Shown here one piece after another: positions 45,771 to 57,136 of a stretch of DNA of 64,000 bases (within the stretch, counting starts at the first letter, position 1; each line of letters opens with the position of its first letter). The stretch lies in assembly GCA_002682825.1 (NCBI GenBank), contig NOKP01000007.1:248001-312000 (forward strand), read 5' to 3'. The translations under genes and the position numbers were made by a program. The DNA comes from Neonectria sp. B-13 (Eukaryota > Ascomycota > Sordariomycetes > Hypocreales > Nectriaceae). The notes under the pieces were generated by a model that worked only from the letters and a program-made list of their open reading frames with translations, was not told where the DNA came from and did not search any database.

Positions 45771-46280
45771 GATGCACCTGAACACAACGACGAAGTCTCT
45801 TAAAGGATAGCAAAACAGGAAGTGATGGACTTTGGTTGAGTAGCAAAAGAGGAAATTCCTCTCAAAGGGTGGCCATTCCCAGCTAATGAGCTGCTTCCCA
45901 GAGCCTTACACAGTTCGGAGCAGCCTGCATTCTTGGGCGGCAACCAGTTCGCCTCGCCTGCATTCGCCTCGCCTGCATTCGCCTCGCCTGAACCAGGCTG
46001 GCCAATAATGCGCCTATCACCACCTCCTGGAACGGCCGAGATGTCTCATGCATCATGTGGTGCGCCACCAGAGCGCCTTTTCTGCCTTGTTTAGAAGTAG
46101 CCCATTCAATAGTCTGGGTGAGGGCTGCATCTCGTCTCCAACTCAAATCAGGCTGCGACGGGGCATTCTGCCTTTCAGTACGCCTCCTCGTTTTTCTTTT
46201 ATCCCTGAGATCCATGCAGCAAGCTCTTCTCGAGCACAGCCATCTGATCTTCCTACTTTGTTTGTTATCATTCCTCAGAG
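45771..46280. promoter_or_regulatory. Divergent promoter region of GTPase and Hsp70-like genes
   Basis: The 510-bp region separates two outward-facing starts. It contains GCCTGCATTC-GCCTCGCCTGCATTCGCCTC direct repeats (about 45952-45990) made of near-identical 15-bp units. ORFs on both strands are not credible genes. Confidence 0.5.
45944..45991. repeat. Tandem 15-bp repeat in the divergent promoter
   Basis: Three units of TTCGCCTCGCCTGCA (last one reading TTCGCCTCGCCTGAA) lie end to end at about 45948-45992. Non-coding in either flanking gene. Confidence 0.7.
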
Positions 46281-48611
46281 ATGGTTTCGTTGCCTGTTCG
46301 CTCCGCGAATGGCACACCAAGTGCCGGCAACTCTTCAGGGAAATTCATCGCCATCGGCATCGACTTCGGTACAACGTCAGTATTGCGAAATACGAGTTTT
46401 GCATCCCCATGATATAAATCCGCTGACAATTGCTACACTCCAGATTCTCCGGTGTCTCTTGGGCCTTCTCAGAGCAGCCTGATAAAGTCTACGAAATCTC
46501 GGAATGGCCTGCGGCATTCCATAACAACCAGAATGAAATACAGGTGCCGACACAGTACGATCTTAAGTCGGGAAAATGGGGCTACGAGGTCACACCAGAT
46601 ATGACACCGATGAAGTGGTTCAAGCTCCTTCTTTTGAATGACGACGACATCGTCAGAGATGAGATCCGCAACTCAAAGTCCATGCAAGAGGCTCGCGCCC
46701 AGCTGCATCTCCCCAAAGCTCCAAACGCGACACAAGTAGTTGGCTTCTATCTCAAGAAGCTCTGGGAGCACACATACGCCAAATTGAGGGCAAAGCTAGA
46801 GATTGACAATCTGCCTCTGCGAGTCGCCATTACAGTCCCTGCTATTTGGCCGCCTTATGCCCAGAAGGCCATGAGGGAGGCGGCAAAAATTGCCGGCATC
46901 ACTGACGAAAGAGACATCGGCGCCACCACACTCGATCTTGTCCAGGAGCCAGAAGCGGCAGGACTGTCGATCCTGTTTGAACGCAGCGATCTGCCTGAGA
47001 TACAGGTGGGCACTTCCCAGACAACCAAAACACAACGACACCGCCCGGGTGTGCTAACGTCAGTCACAGGCAGGTGAATCGTTTGTCGTTTGTGACGCTG
47101 GTGGCGGCACCGTCGTACGAGCTCTTGATGAATGTTCCCTCGAACTCCAGTTCTGTTCCTAACCAATTCCTAGGATGTCATTAGCTACACAGTCATCTCA
47201 AATCGTCCCTTCCAACTGAAAGAGTGCGTCAAGGGTGACGGTAAGCAGATTAAACCACCCACTTCAGCCTCAAGTCTCTAACATTTTTAGGGAAACTATC
47301 TGGCGCGGTCCGAATCGACGAGGCGTTCGAAGCCCATCTTAAAGGGAAGACCAAGCTGAGGCTCCAGTCGCTCGAACAGGCCGAATACAATACCTTCGTC
47401 ACAGAGGACTGGGAGAGAGGAGCCAAGAGGAGTTTCTCAAACGAGAAAGAACCGCAACAATTCTTCTTGCGGCCGCCCAGCAAAGCGTACAAGAAGATGG
47501 ACCGATGGCGGGGCAAGGATAGCTTCTCAATCAGCAGGTAAGCCTACATATCAGCCTTGATCCTGTCGCCGACCAAACCATTAAACTCCTGTTAACTACC
47601 TGGTCGGGTTAGTGAAGAAATGAAAACTTTCTTCAGCAAGTCACTAACTGGTATCCGCGGTCTGGTCAACGAGCAGTATAAACAAGTACAAAAAGCGACG
47701 GGCAAGCCGCCTAAGGTACGTGATACAAGCATACGCTTACGCAGAGCCTTTGCTGACCATTGCTGACCATCGACCTTTAGAAAATTCTCCTCGTCGGAGG
47801 TTTGGGCAGTTCTCTCTACATCCACAGCATGCTGGATGAGCAGTTTAAAGACATCGTCCTCAGGCCCCTCCAGGCGTAAGTACCCATCAGTGATCTCTCT
47901 ACTCTGCTATCAGCTTGATATTCCTCTCCAACAATAAGACGCAACCACTAACCAAGAGACTCTAGGTGGTCCGCTGTTGCCCACGGAGCCGTGATCCGTC
48001 TACTGCGTGACAAAATATCCACACAGAGTACCCTCACACCCAGCCAGAAGAGGATTTTAGCCACATTGCCTGATGTCACAGCACGGAAGTCAAGGTACAG
48101 TTACGGCATCGTGGTCAAACGCCCCGTTCACGCACTCAGCGATTTTGACTCTGCCCTCGATGAAATGACACTCGATCCAGAAGGAGACATGGTCACGCGA
48201 CGAATGCAATGGTATCTTAGAAAGGCATGCAATCTCTCCTCAATTATTTCAATCAACGAGCATCTAACACCAAGTCAGGGTGATGAAGTAAGTAAGAGAT
48301 CACCTGTGCTGGTCTCATACCACCAGTTCTTCAAGAACTTCGCACCAGACAAATGCACCTTTGCGATCAAGTATAGTTCGTCGGATTTCCCTCCCAAGCG
48401 TGTCGACCCGACAGTGCTCGATCTCTGCCGCGTCGAGTGCGACTGGGACAAGCCTTTCTGGGAGTGGACGCGGGTGGGACATCCATCTGAGGGGTGGAGG
48501 CGTTGTGATAATCTAGCGTTGGCCATGAGATTTGAGGGAGAGCCCAAGTGGAAAGTTCGGGTTGGGTCGAAGCAGGCAGAGCACGACGTTCAAGTTGAGT
48601 ACATAGGTTAA
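46281..48611 (+). CDS. Hsp70-like ATPase (fungal HSPA12-type)
   Basis: Nine exons, 46281-46375, 46444-47005, 47070-47114, 47174-47240, 47291-47537, 47613-47715, 47781-47875, 47966-48224 and 48279-48611, give 601 aa. The actin-fold ATPase is shown by IAIGIDFGTTFSGVSWAF (phosphate 1 loop), VAITVPAIWPPYAQKAMREA, CDAGGGTVDVISY (phosphate 2, formed across an intron) and LLVGGLGSSLYIHSML. The substrate-binding domain of canonical Hsp70 is not seen; instead there is a C-terminal beta-rich region, as in the HSPA12-like proteins expanded in filamentous fungi, whose clients are unknown. The last intron (48225-48278) has a GC donor and a CTAAC branch point; it is 54 nt and stop-free, so its retention would insert 18 residues. 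Confidence 0.85.
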
Positions 48612-49375
48612 ATGGGCGTGAGAATGGTAACGTGGAATATTGCTAGAATATCTAATTGGAAATATTTGTTTCGATATTCAGCTCTAACCTGGTGAGGTCG
48701 TGATAGGTAGGTAAGGTTACTCATAGGAAACTGCTTAAGATAGACTAACTGATATTAAAGCCTGCATGTCTAAGACTCGTCCGCTAAAGCTCATTCAATA
48801 TCACGACAGGAACTCAAGGCATTATGGGGCACACCGCCAATTCGCCACTATTCTAGTCTACACAGCTAATTGTCTCCTGTTTACTCACAGAAGCTCACAA
48901 ACGGGGTCTTTCTTCGGGCAGTTGAATGCCTCCTTGAAGCCCGCTGAGTTCTGCAGCGCCAACTTGATTCTCGCATCGTTAGTCTAAGCTTAGCAATAGC
49001 TTAGCTTAGAGTAGTAGCAGCTTAGCTCTAGAAATGGAAATAGCTTTTAGTATGCTTGAGTTTTGTCTCTGAATATAGTAGGATTTGAGGACCAGTTTTT
49101 TGCGCCTTGTAGTAATAAAACTTACACTCGGCGTCGAAATGAAGGGCCTTAAAACAATGGCAATCGCGTTGATTAATGCACTTGACAGATACGGGTGCGA
49201 CCCCAAGGGACACTAAGATCGACTATAAGGAGATTACTGACAAATTTTCTTAAAGTTATCAGTTTAAGCATTATAGACTTTTGTTATAGATCAGAGAGTA
49301 TAATGCAGGAAGTCCGACTAGACTTTTAAGGGCCGAGGAGGAAAATTCAGAAACTACACTGGAACCTAGTAGCTA
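48612..49375. other. AT-rich intergenic region between convergent genes
   Basis: About 760 bp. A cluster of TTAGCTTAG-type short repeats spans about 48985-49030. No gene seen. Confidence 0.5.
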
Positions 49376-51529
49376 TTATACTAGGCTAAATACTTCCGCT
49401 TCTACACCTAGTTCCATGAGCTCCCCATCCATAACCCCGTTGACGAACGCCTCTCCAACCAAAGCAAAATTCGAATTATTGGTCGGCCGAATCACGTATG
49501 GCGCTTGGAATCCATAGAACACCACCAGCCTGTCACCATGTTCCATACCAGCAGGCCCTGGCCCAATCAGACCTGTTTCGGTGACGAAGAGTTGTCGGCT
49601 TTTGTGTAGTAACACTCCCTCGATGTAAGGTCGAACACCCTCCGGGATCAGTGTCCCGCAATCCAGATTCAGTCTGAGAGATTCCAAAGTCTTTTGATAC
49701 AATTCGAAGAGCCCGGTTTGACTCCTAAAGACACCGCTTTGTAACACGATCTGGTCAGCAATAGGAACTCTCCAACTTGCTTCGTGACGTGCTATGCATT
49801 GCATGCTAGGTGTAATGTGTGTAGCCAAGCTCTCTGCCTCCCGGCAAAGTAGCTGGGCTTCTTCGAGGAACCGGAGAATCTCGTTGCATGGAATACCGCC
49901 TGGTGTCTCGGTCATTTTGTTGGACGTGGGTCTACTGAGACACAGTGAAGTTGCTCCGACAGTGGCGATTTTGTCCACACCGAAACCAGCGAAGGAGATA
50001 ACTGACGATGTCCAGGTAATACCCCCAGTATTCAACACGCTGTTTCCCGACACCTTGAATGTTGGCAGCCAATGTTTTGCCTGTGATTTGCTGCAGATTG
50101 TTTCATGTATCGTTGCCGAATAATCTGGAGTCCAGGTCGGCAGTTGTTGAAGCTTTTTTTTGTGTCCCTGTGCCCAGGCCAGTATATCTGTCCATCCATT
50201 TGCCAACAAAGCTTGAGTGATTGCCTGGTACGCGTCACAGACACTCAAACTGTAGCTTGGTGAGATGCAATCTCTTTCTCTGTCGGTTGCAAACCCCAGG
50301 AGGCCGTAGACCATGTCTCGGGGGTCAGTTGCACGCGTGCCAACGTCCGCATCCTTGATGCAAAAATTTGTCATTGCGATTCGAAGAGACCCAATCTCTG
50401 GAGGATAGAGTGACGTAAATATGACAAGGCGATGCATCTGTGTGAATGGCGCTGCATAGGTGGTGAAAAAGTCGATTAAAGGATTATGTCGAAGTTTCTC
50501 GCCAGACACCGTGGCCAAGAGGTGCTTGTGGAATGCTTGTAGCAATGCGAGAGCTCCCGCGAGTGTTCTCAAAGGAATACTCTGATCTCCAATGTGGAAG
50601 GATAGTTCCATCGCAAGGTGTACCTCTTGCAAGACCCAGGTACGTGTCCAGTACTGGCGAATGCAAAGGTCCTGGTATGCCAGAGCTAAGAAACCTCCAT
50701 CGTCCATTGGTTTTCCAAACATTTCCATCATCGCCGGCCGGCACTTCATCATGATATCAGTTATCACACCATCCCTGATATGATCACCTTTCGGAGCTTG
50801 ATCCCAGAACAGGTCTCCAATCTTACGCAGTTGATCAATTAGGTCATTTCCGCGCAAGTCCGTAGTGTCGTACAAGGGACCGCCGAGCCAAGCATAAATG
50901 TGTCGTGCGTGTTGAAAGATAGCGCCCATGTGTCGTACAACATAGGACTTTTCGTCCATGTCAGACTGATTTATGCAGATTGCGTCGACCCAAAGATACG
51001 TCGAATGGCCGAGGTCATTGGACATTTGTCTCAAGGCGGCAAGGAGGTTGGATCTGACAGGTAGACACCGCCCATTCACAGTGATTGAGGACCCTGCCGA
51101 GTCAGTGCCCCAGACATACGACAGCGCAACGTAGTCAGGGCAGCTCGCGAAGCTGAACGAGTTAAGTTCAGAATCAATTGAGTTAGATGATTCACTTGTT
51201 GGCAAAAGCCGAAGAAGACGAATCTCAGTCAGATTTCGGCTTTGAGAGATTGTGCGGTAAGGAAAACCGTCATTTTGGCTCGAAACAACTGGTTGGGCTG
51301 TCGCTTTCTGATACAAGCGCTGTTTATTTTCCCTTTCTAGGAACATCAATTGCATCTGGTAGTCTTGCAAGATATGGTTGCTGCTACCTCTAAAGAACTC
51401 TCCTTGAGATCTTCGAAAATAGGGTGTTGTTGAAGGATTTCCATCCTCGATGCTCCTTGGCTGTTCAGGTGAACTGGAACCATCTTGAGAGTTTTTTTGT
51501 AGAGAAATGTTCGAAATTTTGTCGCTCAT
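49376..51529 (-). CDS. HET-domain protein (heterokaryon incompatibility)
   Basis: Single-exon ORF of 717 aa. The HET domain is clear: IRLLRLLPTSES at its start, YVALSYVWGTDSAGSSITV, TYLWVDAICINQSDMDEKSY, MGAIFQHARHIYAWLGG and YWTRTWVLQEVHLAMEL. A later TDPRDMVYGLLGFATDRERD and the closing segment with GDRLVVFYGFQAPYVIRP are the usual C-terminal features of this HET subfamily, which resembles HET-6/HET-E-linked proteins of unknown trigger. HET proteins set off programmed cell death on non-self contact. The N-terminal 90 residues are Ser/Gln-rich and probably disordered. No introns, unlike the other HET gene in the window. Convergent with the Hsp70-like gene. Confidence 0.92.
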   Translation of the reverse strand: MSDKISNISLQKNSQDGSSSPEQPRSIEDGNPSTTPYFRRSQGEFFRGSSNHILQDYQMQLMFLERENKQRLYQKATAQPVVSSQNDGFPYRTISQSRNLTEIRLLRLLPTSESSNSIDSELNSFSFASCPDYVALSYVWGTDSAGSSITVNGRCLPVRSNLLAALRQMSNDLGHSTYLWVDAICINQSDMDEKSYVVRHMGAIFQHARHIYAWLGGPLYDTTDLRGNDLIDQLRKIGDLFWDQAPKGDHIRDGVITDIMMKCRPAMMEMFGKPMDDGGFLALAYQDLCIRQYWTRTWVLQEVHLAMELSFHIGDQSIPLRTLAGALALLQAFHKHLLATVSGEKLRHNPLIDFFTTYAAPFTQMHRLVIFTSLYPPEIGSLRIAMTNFCIKDADVGTRATDPRDMVYGLLGFATDRERDCISPSYSLSVCDAYQAITQALLANGWTDILAWAQGHKKKLQQLPTWTPDYSATIHETICSKSQAKHWLPTFKVSGNSVLNTGGITWTSSVISFAGFGVDKIATVGATSLCLSRPTSNKMTETPGGIPCNEILRFLEEAQLLCREAESLATHITPSMQCIARHEASWRVPIADQIVLQSGVFRSQTGLFELYQKTLESLRLNLDCGTLIPEGVRPYIEGVLLHKSRQLFVTETGLIGPGPAGMEHGDRLVVFYGFQAPYVIRPTNNSNFALVGEAFVNGVMDGELMELGVEAEVFSLV

Positions 51530-52898
51530 ATCCCTGGTATAATCGAGTGCTTTACCTATGATCTGAGCAGGGACGGAAGGCTATTTTCGCTGACCGTCTG
51601 AGGAGTTTGACATGAGGTATTTTCTTACAGTACAAACAGAAGTTGGTCGAGTCAGAACCCCTACAGCTGAGTCATCTGCGGCCACATCGCAGAGTACCAA
51701 TAGCAACTCCATCTTCCAAGGATAAATCCGATGAAGAGTGCGGTGAGGATGCCGTTTTAATGGCAAGTCAGTCGATGATCGAAAGCACGTAACGCTTGCA
51801 ATGGCCTGGGCTGCCGCTTGCATTCCATCAAGAGGATCGCGCACGTTAACGTTAGCTTACCTGGACAGGCCTTGGGGGAGGGATATGAATAAAGCACCTC
51901 CCCTCCTTGATCGACATATAGGTGATATTTGCCGCGACAGGTTGGGTGACTAGTATTTTACCTTAAACTCGCATTTTGCACGCACCGATAGGTCAATCAA
52001 TAGTTATTTGAGGCTTTTATACCTCAAAGTTAGCCATTTATTGTCAGAGCTTATGCCTTTCTAACTCTTCACTACTCTATTTTCTTTCTTAACCAAAGCG
52101 TCCTCAGGTCCAACTTGGCTTTTCAACTTTACTCTCCAATATACACACTTACTCTAGGCAGATATCTAAAGTGTATTAAAGCTACCCACTTTCTAAATAA
52201 TGTAATTTGCTTTACTACCTATTCCCATTAGTACACTGGTGTAAATAACAAAGTAATACAAGCTGAGGAGGTAGACTTAGGGCGGCACCTGCAAGCCGTG
52301 ATGTCGCACTGGAATACGTCTCTGACAACGACAGGCCCCAATACTAGAACACAGAAAGCAGGACTGCATTGAACTCTGAAGATGCTGGATATTCTGGTGC
52401 CATTCAAGCTGTTGCGTCTGGCCATGTTTCCCGCTATAATCTGTGATGCAGCGAATAATACGTAGACATAGGCGGCATGGCGTCTGCGTTCGCCGACTCG
52501 TATCTTCGTACCACTGGTTTCGAAGTCGCGGGCACCTTCGGATACAGCTGAGGGGTTCAAGTTGAAATACCTATTTATGGGGGCCATTTTATTAAGGAGT
52601 TTTCTTAGTCATGAATGATTAACAGGATGTACTTATTGCTCCGCCTTTGTATCCCTAATAAATGCATCTGACGCGTCAGTGGAGTTTAGATAAACCCTTG
52701 TCAAGCTGACAGTCATTTCGGAGAAGACAAAATGCGCCGCAGCCCTGGAACTCTTGACTTGTATCCGTTCTCATCTCCAACTTCGTAATCAAAGGATAAT
52801 CTACCAGTTATCGCGTACCCAGACTCAATCTGGTGATTGAGTAGCAACATCAGAAATCTGTTTGACTACCCCGGTGCATACCTCTACAGTTCATCAGG
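51530..52898. other. 1.4-kb intergenic region
   Basis: Upstream of two divergent genes. AT-rich between about 51950 and 52230. Minus-strand ORFs at 51581-51844 and 52228-52587 (119 codons, MAPINRYFNLNPSAVSEG) have no family signature and are not called. Confidence 0.45.
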
Positions 52899-53765
52899 AT
52901 GACTTCAACCACTTCTTCCCCTCCCAGCAATTACCAGCACTGCATCCTTCCTTCAGGGGTTTTCGTGCACAAGTGGACATGCAGCTCGCCCAAGGCCATC
53001 TTAATCTTGCAGCATGGATTCGGGGAGTATGCAGCGCGCTACGTCTCTTCTCACTCCGAGCTTGTTCGAAAGTTGAATGCCAACAGCTTCAACGTCTGGG
53101 CGATGGATCTTTGGGGCCATGGGAGCTCTCCAGGAAGCCGCGGAATGGTGCACGTTGAGAAAGCGGTGCAAGACCATATTAAACTGCGACAGCAAGCCAC
53201 TGCACAAGGGCTACCCGTGTTTCTCTTTGGACATTCGCTGGGCGGCTTGGTAACAGCGGGTAGCATCATCAATGACTCGTCTCGGGTGGATGGAATTATT
53301 CTTTCTAGTCCTGCTTTGCCTGAGCAGTTTTCGGTTCTTGTGCAAGGTATCTTTGGCCTGCTTGCGCGTTTAATACCTGCTGTTGGGATACCTCAGGCCA
53401 GGACACCCACAAATAACCGGTTCCGAGACGCCGAACAGATACGCATTGCTGACGCTGATCAGTTAATGTTCAACGGAAGAATCTCGTTTCTACTCGTGGG
53501 AACTGCTGTGCAAGTGGGAACGGCGATGTGGAAGCAGTTGGACCAGTGGCGCACGCCAACGCTGGTCATTCATGGCACAAACGACAATTCAACCCCCTTC
53601 GAAACGAGCAAGCGTTTTGTGGATAAGATTGAGTCATCAGACAAGACATTGCGCCTCGTCGAAGGGGGATATCACGAACTCCTGAACGATTGCAACCCAG
53701 AGGAGGTTGTTCAGGTCATCCTAAGCTGGCTGGGGAGCCGGCTGAACCAGGAGTCTAAGTTCTAA
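52899..53765 (+). CDS. Alpha/beta hydrolase, monoacylglycerol lipase-like
   Basis: Single exon, 288 aa. The fold is of the serine aminopeptidase/monoglyceride lipase (Hydrolase_4) family, which releases fatty acids from monoacylglycerols or lysophospholipids. The nucleophile elbow is FGHSLGGL with Ser113. The acid is probably Asp229 in VIHGTNDNSTP and the base His259 in GGYHELLND, in the right order and spacing. ILILQHGFGEYAARY supplies the oxyanion region and DLWGHGSSPGSRG the family loop. No signal peptide, so probably cytosolic or lipid-droplet associated. Yeast Yju3 is the best-known relative. Substrate could also be another ester. Confidence 0.88.
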   Translation: MTSTTSSPPSNYQHCILPSGVFVHKWTCSSPKAILILQHGFGEYAARYVSSHSELVRKLNANSFNVWAMDLWGHGSSPGSRGMVHVEKAVQDHIKLRQQATAQGLPVFLFGHSLGGLVTAGSIINDSSRVDGIILSSPALPEQFSVLVQGIFGLLARLIPAVGIPQARTPTNNRFRDAEQIRIADADQLMFNGRISFLLVGTAVQVGTAMWKQLDQWRTPTLVIHGTNDNSTPFETSKRFVDKIESSDKTLRLVEGGYHELLNDCNPEEVVQVILSWLGSRLNQESKF

Positions 53766-54381
53766 CTGTCTAAGACACATTATCGGACATGACGGGACTA
53801 ATCTTCCGCGGTTTCTTTTTTTTCTTCCAGGGGGGGCACTTTTCGATCTCGGCAGTCTAAAGCTCTCATATTGGGTTACCATTGGTCTAGTTGGATTAAT
53901 CGTGAACATCACAGTAGTCTTGGGTCAAATTACTTGCTGCTTCTGTCCACCCGACAGCCATTCGTTGTTGGCCAAGACCTTGGCACTGGCAAGCGAGGCA
54001 GGCAAGCTAATCACGTGAGGACGATATGTGGATCTCACAAATGAAGGTGTCTTACTACTTCTTACCAAGTCCTGTAATCTTGCTCCCTAGGTTTGCACTT
54101 ACTGCTACATCTTCAGACCTCTTACAAATCAAATTGATAGGCGACCACACCGATTTACCTTTCCTCAAGCAGTGCTCAAACGTACCCAAAGATGGTGAAC
54201 GTCAAATAGGCGAGCCGTGGTCATTTTCGATCATTGGCAGTTTGGCACGTGGAAACCCAAGAGATTGAAGAGAAACCCATCGGCGTTGTCATCTCACGTC
54301 GTCCGCGCGACCACAACAAGCAATCTGGACAACCGCCCCCTCTATAGATCGACATTTTAGCAGGCAAGAAGCTCGAAAGCC
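53766..54381. other. Intergenic region, no gene seen
   Basis: About 615 bp between two plus-strand genes. A T10 and a G7 run occur near 53814-53838. The ORF at 54026-54268 has no recognisable content. Confidence 0.5.
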
Positions 54382-56068
54382 ATGGCCCGACTTGGTCGCC
54401 TCCTGAGACCCCGCACGGTAAGATAGTCTTGAATCCCTCCTCCTAAGCTTTCAGGGGAATTACTCAGAAGGTCGCTGACCAACTCAGGCTCGGGCTAGCT
54501 TGTACCAAATACAAACTCCTTACAGGATCCTCCTACTGAAAGATGTCAATCGCACAAGCCTGCCGTCCTCATCCCATCAGCACCGTCCACGATCAAAAGA
54601 TGGCGAAAATAGCAGCTGGAGAGATTCGTCCTTCAAACTGCTCGAGGGTAGCGCGTCCGCTTTCGGCTACATTGTTATTCTCGGGCTGGCTGGATATTCA
54701 TACCACACATACTACAAGTCTCTTGTCCTAACAAAGATGGAAAACGCATTTGCTGTCGGATATTCCTCTCTCGAGAAGGCTGCACTCAGCCGTCACGACG
54801 TCAACAGCGATCATGTTGACGAAGAGTGGATTCCAAGGAAAGAGCAGTCCATGATTAATGAAATTGTCGACGGCACACTCCAAGGCCACTATTGGCTCTT
54901 GACCGGAGAGAAGGGTACGGGAAAGACATCGATGATACTCCACTCGATGAAGAAGGTGCATGGCGAAGGGATCGCCATGTTAGAGGTCCATGGTGACCTC
55001 GAAATTTTTCGGCTACGTCTCGGGAAGGCACTTGATTATGAGTTCCATGAAGACTACATCGGCAGTCTCTTCAGCTTCAAGGGCCCTCGAGACACAACAC
55101 CGCTGTTGGATATCGAACGAGCGTTCAACCAGATGGAGAAGATAGCACTGAAACGAAAGAAAGCACATGGAAGACCGCTTGTCCTGATATTGAACGGCGT
55201 CCATCTCCTCCGCGACAATGAAGACGGCCGGAACTTGTTGGAACTGGTCCAACAGCGGGCAGAGCTATGGGCTGCGAGCAAGCTCGTGACAGTTGTGCTC
55301 AACAGCAACGACTACTGGATCACCGAGCGTCTCACGCACGAAGCTACTCGCCTTCGTGTCATGCCAGTCCACGATCTTTCGAAAGTTTCCGCCATTGAGT
55401 GTATCAAAAAGGTCCGAGAAAAGGTTTTCCACGAGGAAGTCCCCACAAGCATCCTGGACTACGTCTACAGCAAGATCGGCGGTCGGCTTCGATTTCTCAG
55501 TCATGTAGCAAACTCGCCAAACATGATCGAAGCGTGCAACTCAATCTGCGAGCAGGAAAAACGCTGGCTCCTGAATCAGTGCTGGATTTTGGGAGAGGAG
55601 ATGGATCCGGCTGGAGAGGAGCAGCAGGACACCTGCACTGGCGCCATGGTACTGGCCAAGGTGCTGGTGGAGAAGCAGGAGGCAATGGAGAAGGACGGCA
55701 TTGCTGGTTCTATCATGCCGCAGATTCCACTTCACGAGGCGAGGCAGATCATGACCAAGTATGACTGGATCCAGCGGCATGACCACCTCAATATCTTTGC
55801 AATTGACTCCAACTCGATGGTCAAAGCAGGATCAGTCGCAATGCAGAACGCATTCAAAGACGTATGTGGCCAAGAAGGCTTTGATGATCATCTCAAAGCG
55901 ACGCTTGATCGACTCGATCAGCTGGAAAGCCTGGGGAGAACCCGAGAAATCACCTTCAAAGATCTGCGTGACCGCGGCGAGTATCAAGCTGTTGTGACGG
56001 GCGGGAAGAGAGATTCGGGAGATGTTGTTGTCTCGCTGAAGGCAGTATCAAGAAAGGGGGATAATTAA
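54382..56068 (+). CDS. Mitochondrial-type P-loop ATPase with N-terminal membrane anchor
   Basis: Two exons, 54382-54417 (MARLGRLLRPRT) and 54488-56068, give 538 aa. The Arg-rich start looks like a mitochondrial presequence, followed by a membrane segment (about residues 70-86, FGYIVILGLAGYSYHTYY). The ATPase core has Walker A LLTGEKGTGKTSMILHSM (about 149-166) and a Walker B-like PLVLILNGVHLL (about 227), in which the usual Asp is replaced by Asn. Relatives in fungi are annotated as AAA-type proteins with a C-terminal winged-helix region, here ending RGEYQAVVTGGKRDSGDVVV. Exact role unknown; membership of the inner-membrane ATPase group is from general resemblance. Conserved in neighbours of core genes. 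Confidence 0.75.
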
Positions 56069-56476
56069 CTAGATTAATTATACATCAGAAACACTGTGCC
56101 TCGTAGATAGAAACGGCTGCCACTTTCCATGTCTCCCCACACCGAATCCCGAAATCAATGCGAACTAGAGACGCCTCTCTATGTGCTGGAATTAACGATG
56201 TAATTTAATCGATTGGCTGTGGTCCATCCTACGATCTTTATGGAGTGCTTTCAGCTCCCGCAGACCCCCGATCGGAGGTCGCCGCCGCAGCCGGCGGATA
56301 GTCCAGACGCCCTTTCAGCGCTACGGACAGCTCCGATAAATGCACGAACGCCAAGATAGGGTGCGTCAAGTCATATCTTGAACCGATGTCCGCTTCTCTC
56401 TTGAACTATACCGCAGCAACTTCGTTTACCACATACCAACCAGATATCACCGATTTACCTACTTACCATCGCCGCC
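56069..56476. other. Intergenic region, no gene seen
   Basis: About 410 bp; 3' end of the ATPase gene and promoter of the deaminase gene. Confidence 0.5.
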
Positions 56477-57136
56477 ATGGCTTCCCAGACTCCTGAAGAT
56501 GTTCTGGCTGCACTCCTGCGCACCATCGAATTTAACATCATCCCACTCACTCGCGACGGCGTCTCCTCTGGCAGCAAAGTCTTCGGCGCAGCAATCCTCT
56601 CCTCATCAACATTGGCCCCTTACACTGTCTCGACAAATAACGAGCGTGCCTCTCCTCTTCTTCACGGCGAAATCAACTGCATTCAGCAGTTCTACACAGT
56701 GTCCTTCCCTGACGCGAGCACACGGCCTAGCCCGCGCGAAGACTGCGTCTTCCTAGCAACACATGAGCCGTGCAGCCTGTGCCTGAGCGGCATCACATGG
56801 TCGGGTTTCAAGGAATTGTATTTCTTGTTCACTTACGAGGATAGCCGCGACCGTTTCGCCATTCCTTACGACATTGAGATTCTGGAAGAGGTCTTTCGGG
56901 TGCGGGCAGCTGGGGAGGCAGATGAAGCGTTAAAAGCCAGGGCGCTATATAACAAAATCAACAAGTTCTTCACGGCACGCAGTCTGGGTGATTTGGTCGA
57001 GGAGGTTCGGGATGTCGAGAAAAGGGACTATCTGAGGTCTGAGGTGGAGAGAATCAAGGGTTTGTACGATGGACTGAGTGATGTGTACCAGGCAGGCAAG
57101 AAGAAGGGGACTGACAGCGCAAGCACATGGAAATAA
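56477..57136 (+). CDS. Cytidine/deoxycytidylate deaminase-like zinc hydrolase
   Basis: Single exon, 219 aa. The zinc-dependent deaminase signature is present: HGEIN (His63, Glu65) and PCSLC (Cys99, Cys102), with 33 residues between the two parts, as in the CMP/dCMP and guanine/tRNA deaminase superfamily. His and the two Cys bind zinc and Glu is the proton shuttle. The segment after the PCxxC motif (GFKELYFLFTYEDSRDRFAIPY) is not that of classical dCMP deaminase, so the substrate is uncertain. No signal peptide. The C-terminus has a Lys/Glu-rich helix. Not in an evident cluster; lies between the ATPase gene and the NLR-ankyrin relic. Confidence 0.8.
   Translation: MASQTPEDVLAALLRTIEFNIIPLTRDGVSSGSKVFGAAILSSSTLAPYTVSTNNERASPLLHGEINCIQQFYTVSFPDASTRPSPREDCVFLATHEPCSLCLSGITWSGFKELYFLFTYEDSRDRFAIPYDIEILEEVFRVRAAGEADEALKARALYNKINKFFTARSLGDLVEEVRDVEKRDYLRSEVERIKGLYDGLSDVYQAGKKKGTDSASTWK

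Noticed and set aside
48288..48326. 39-nt intron in the last exon of the Hsp70-like gene
   Set aside because: It has GTAAGT and CAG ends, but removing it would delete VSKRSPVLVSYHQ, which fits the conserved region, and 39 nt is very short.
52228..52587. 119-codon minus-strand ORF (MAPINRYFNL...)
   Set aside because: No family match and no transcription or splice cues; AT-rich spacer.
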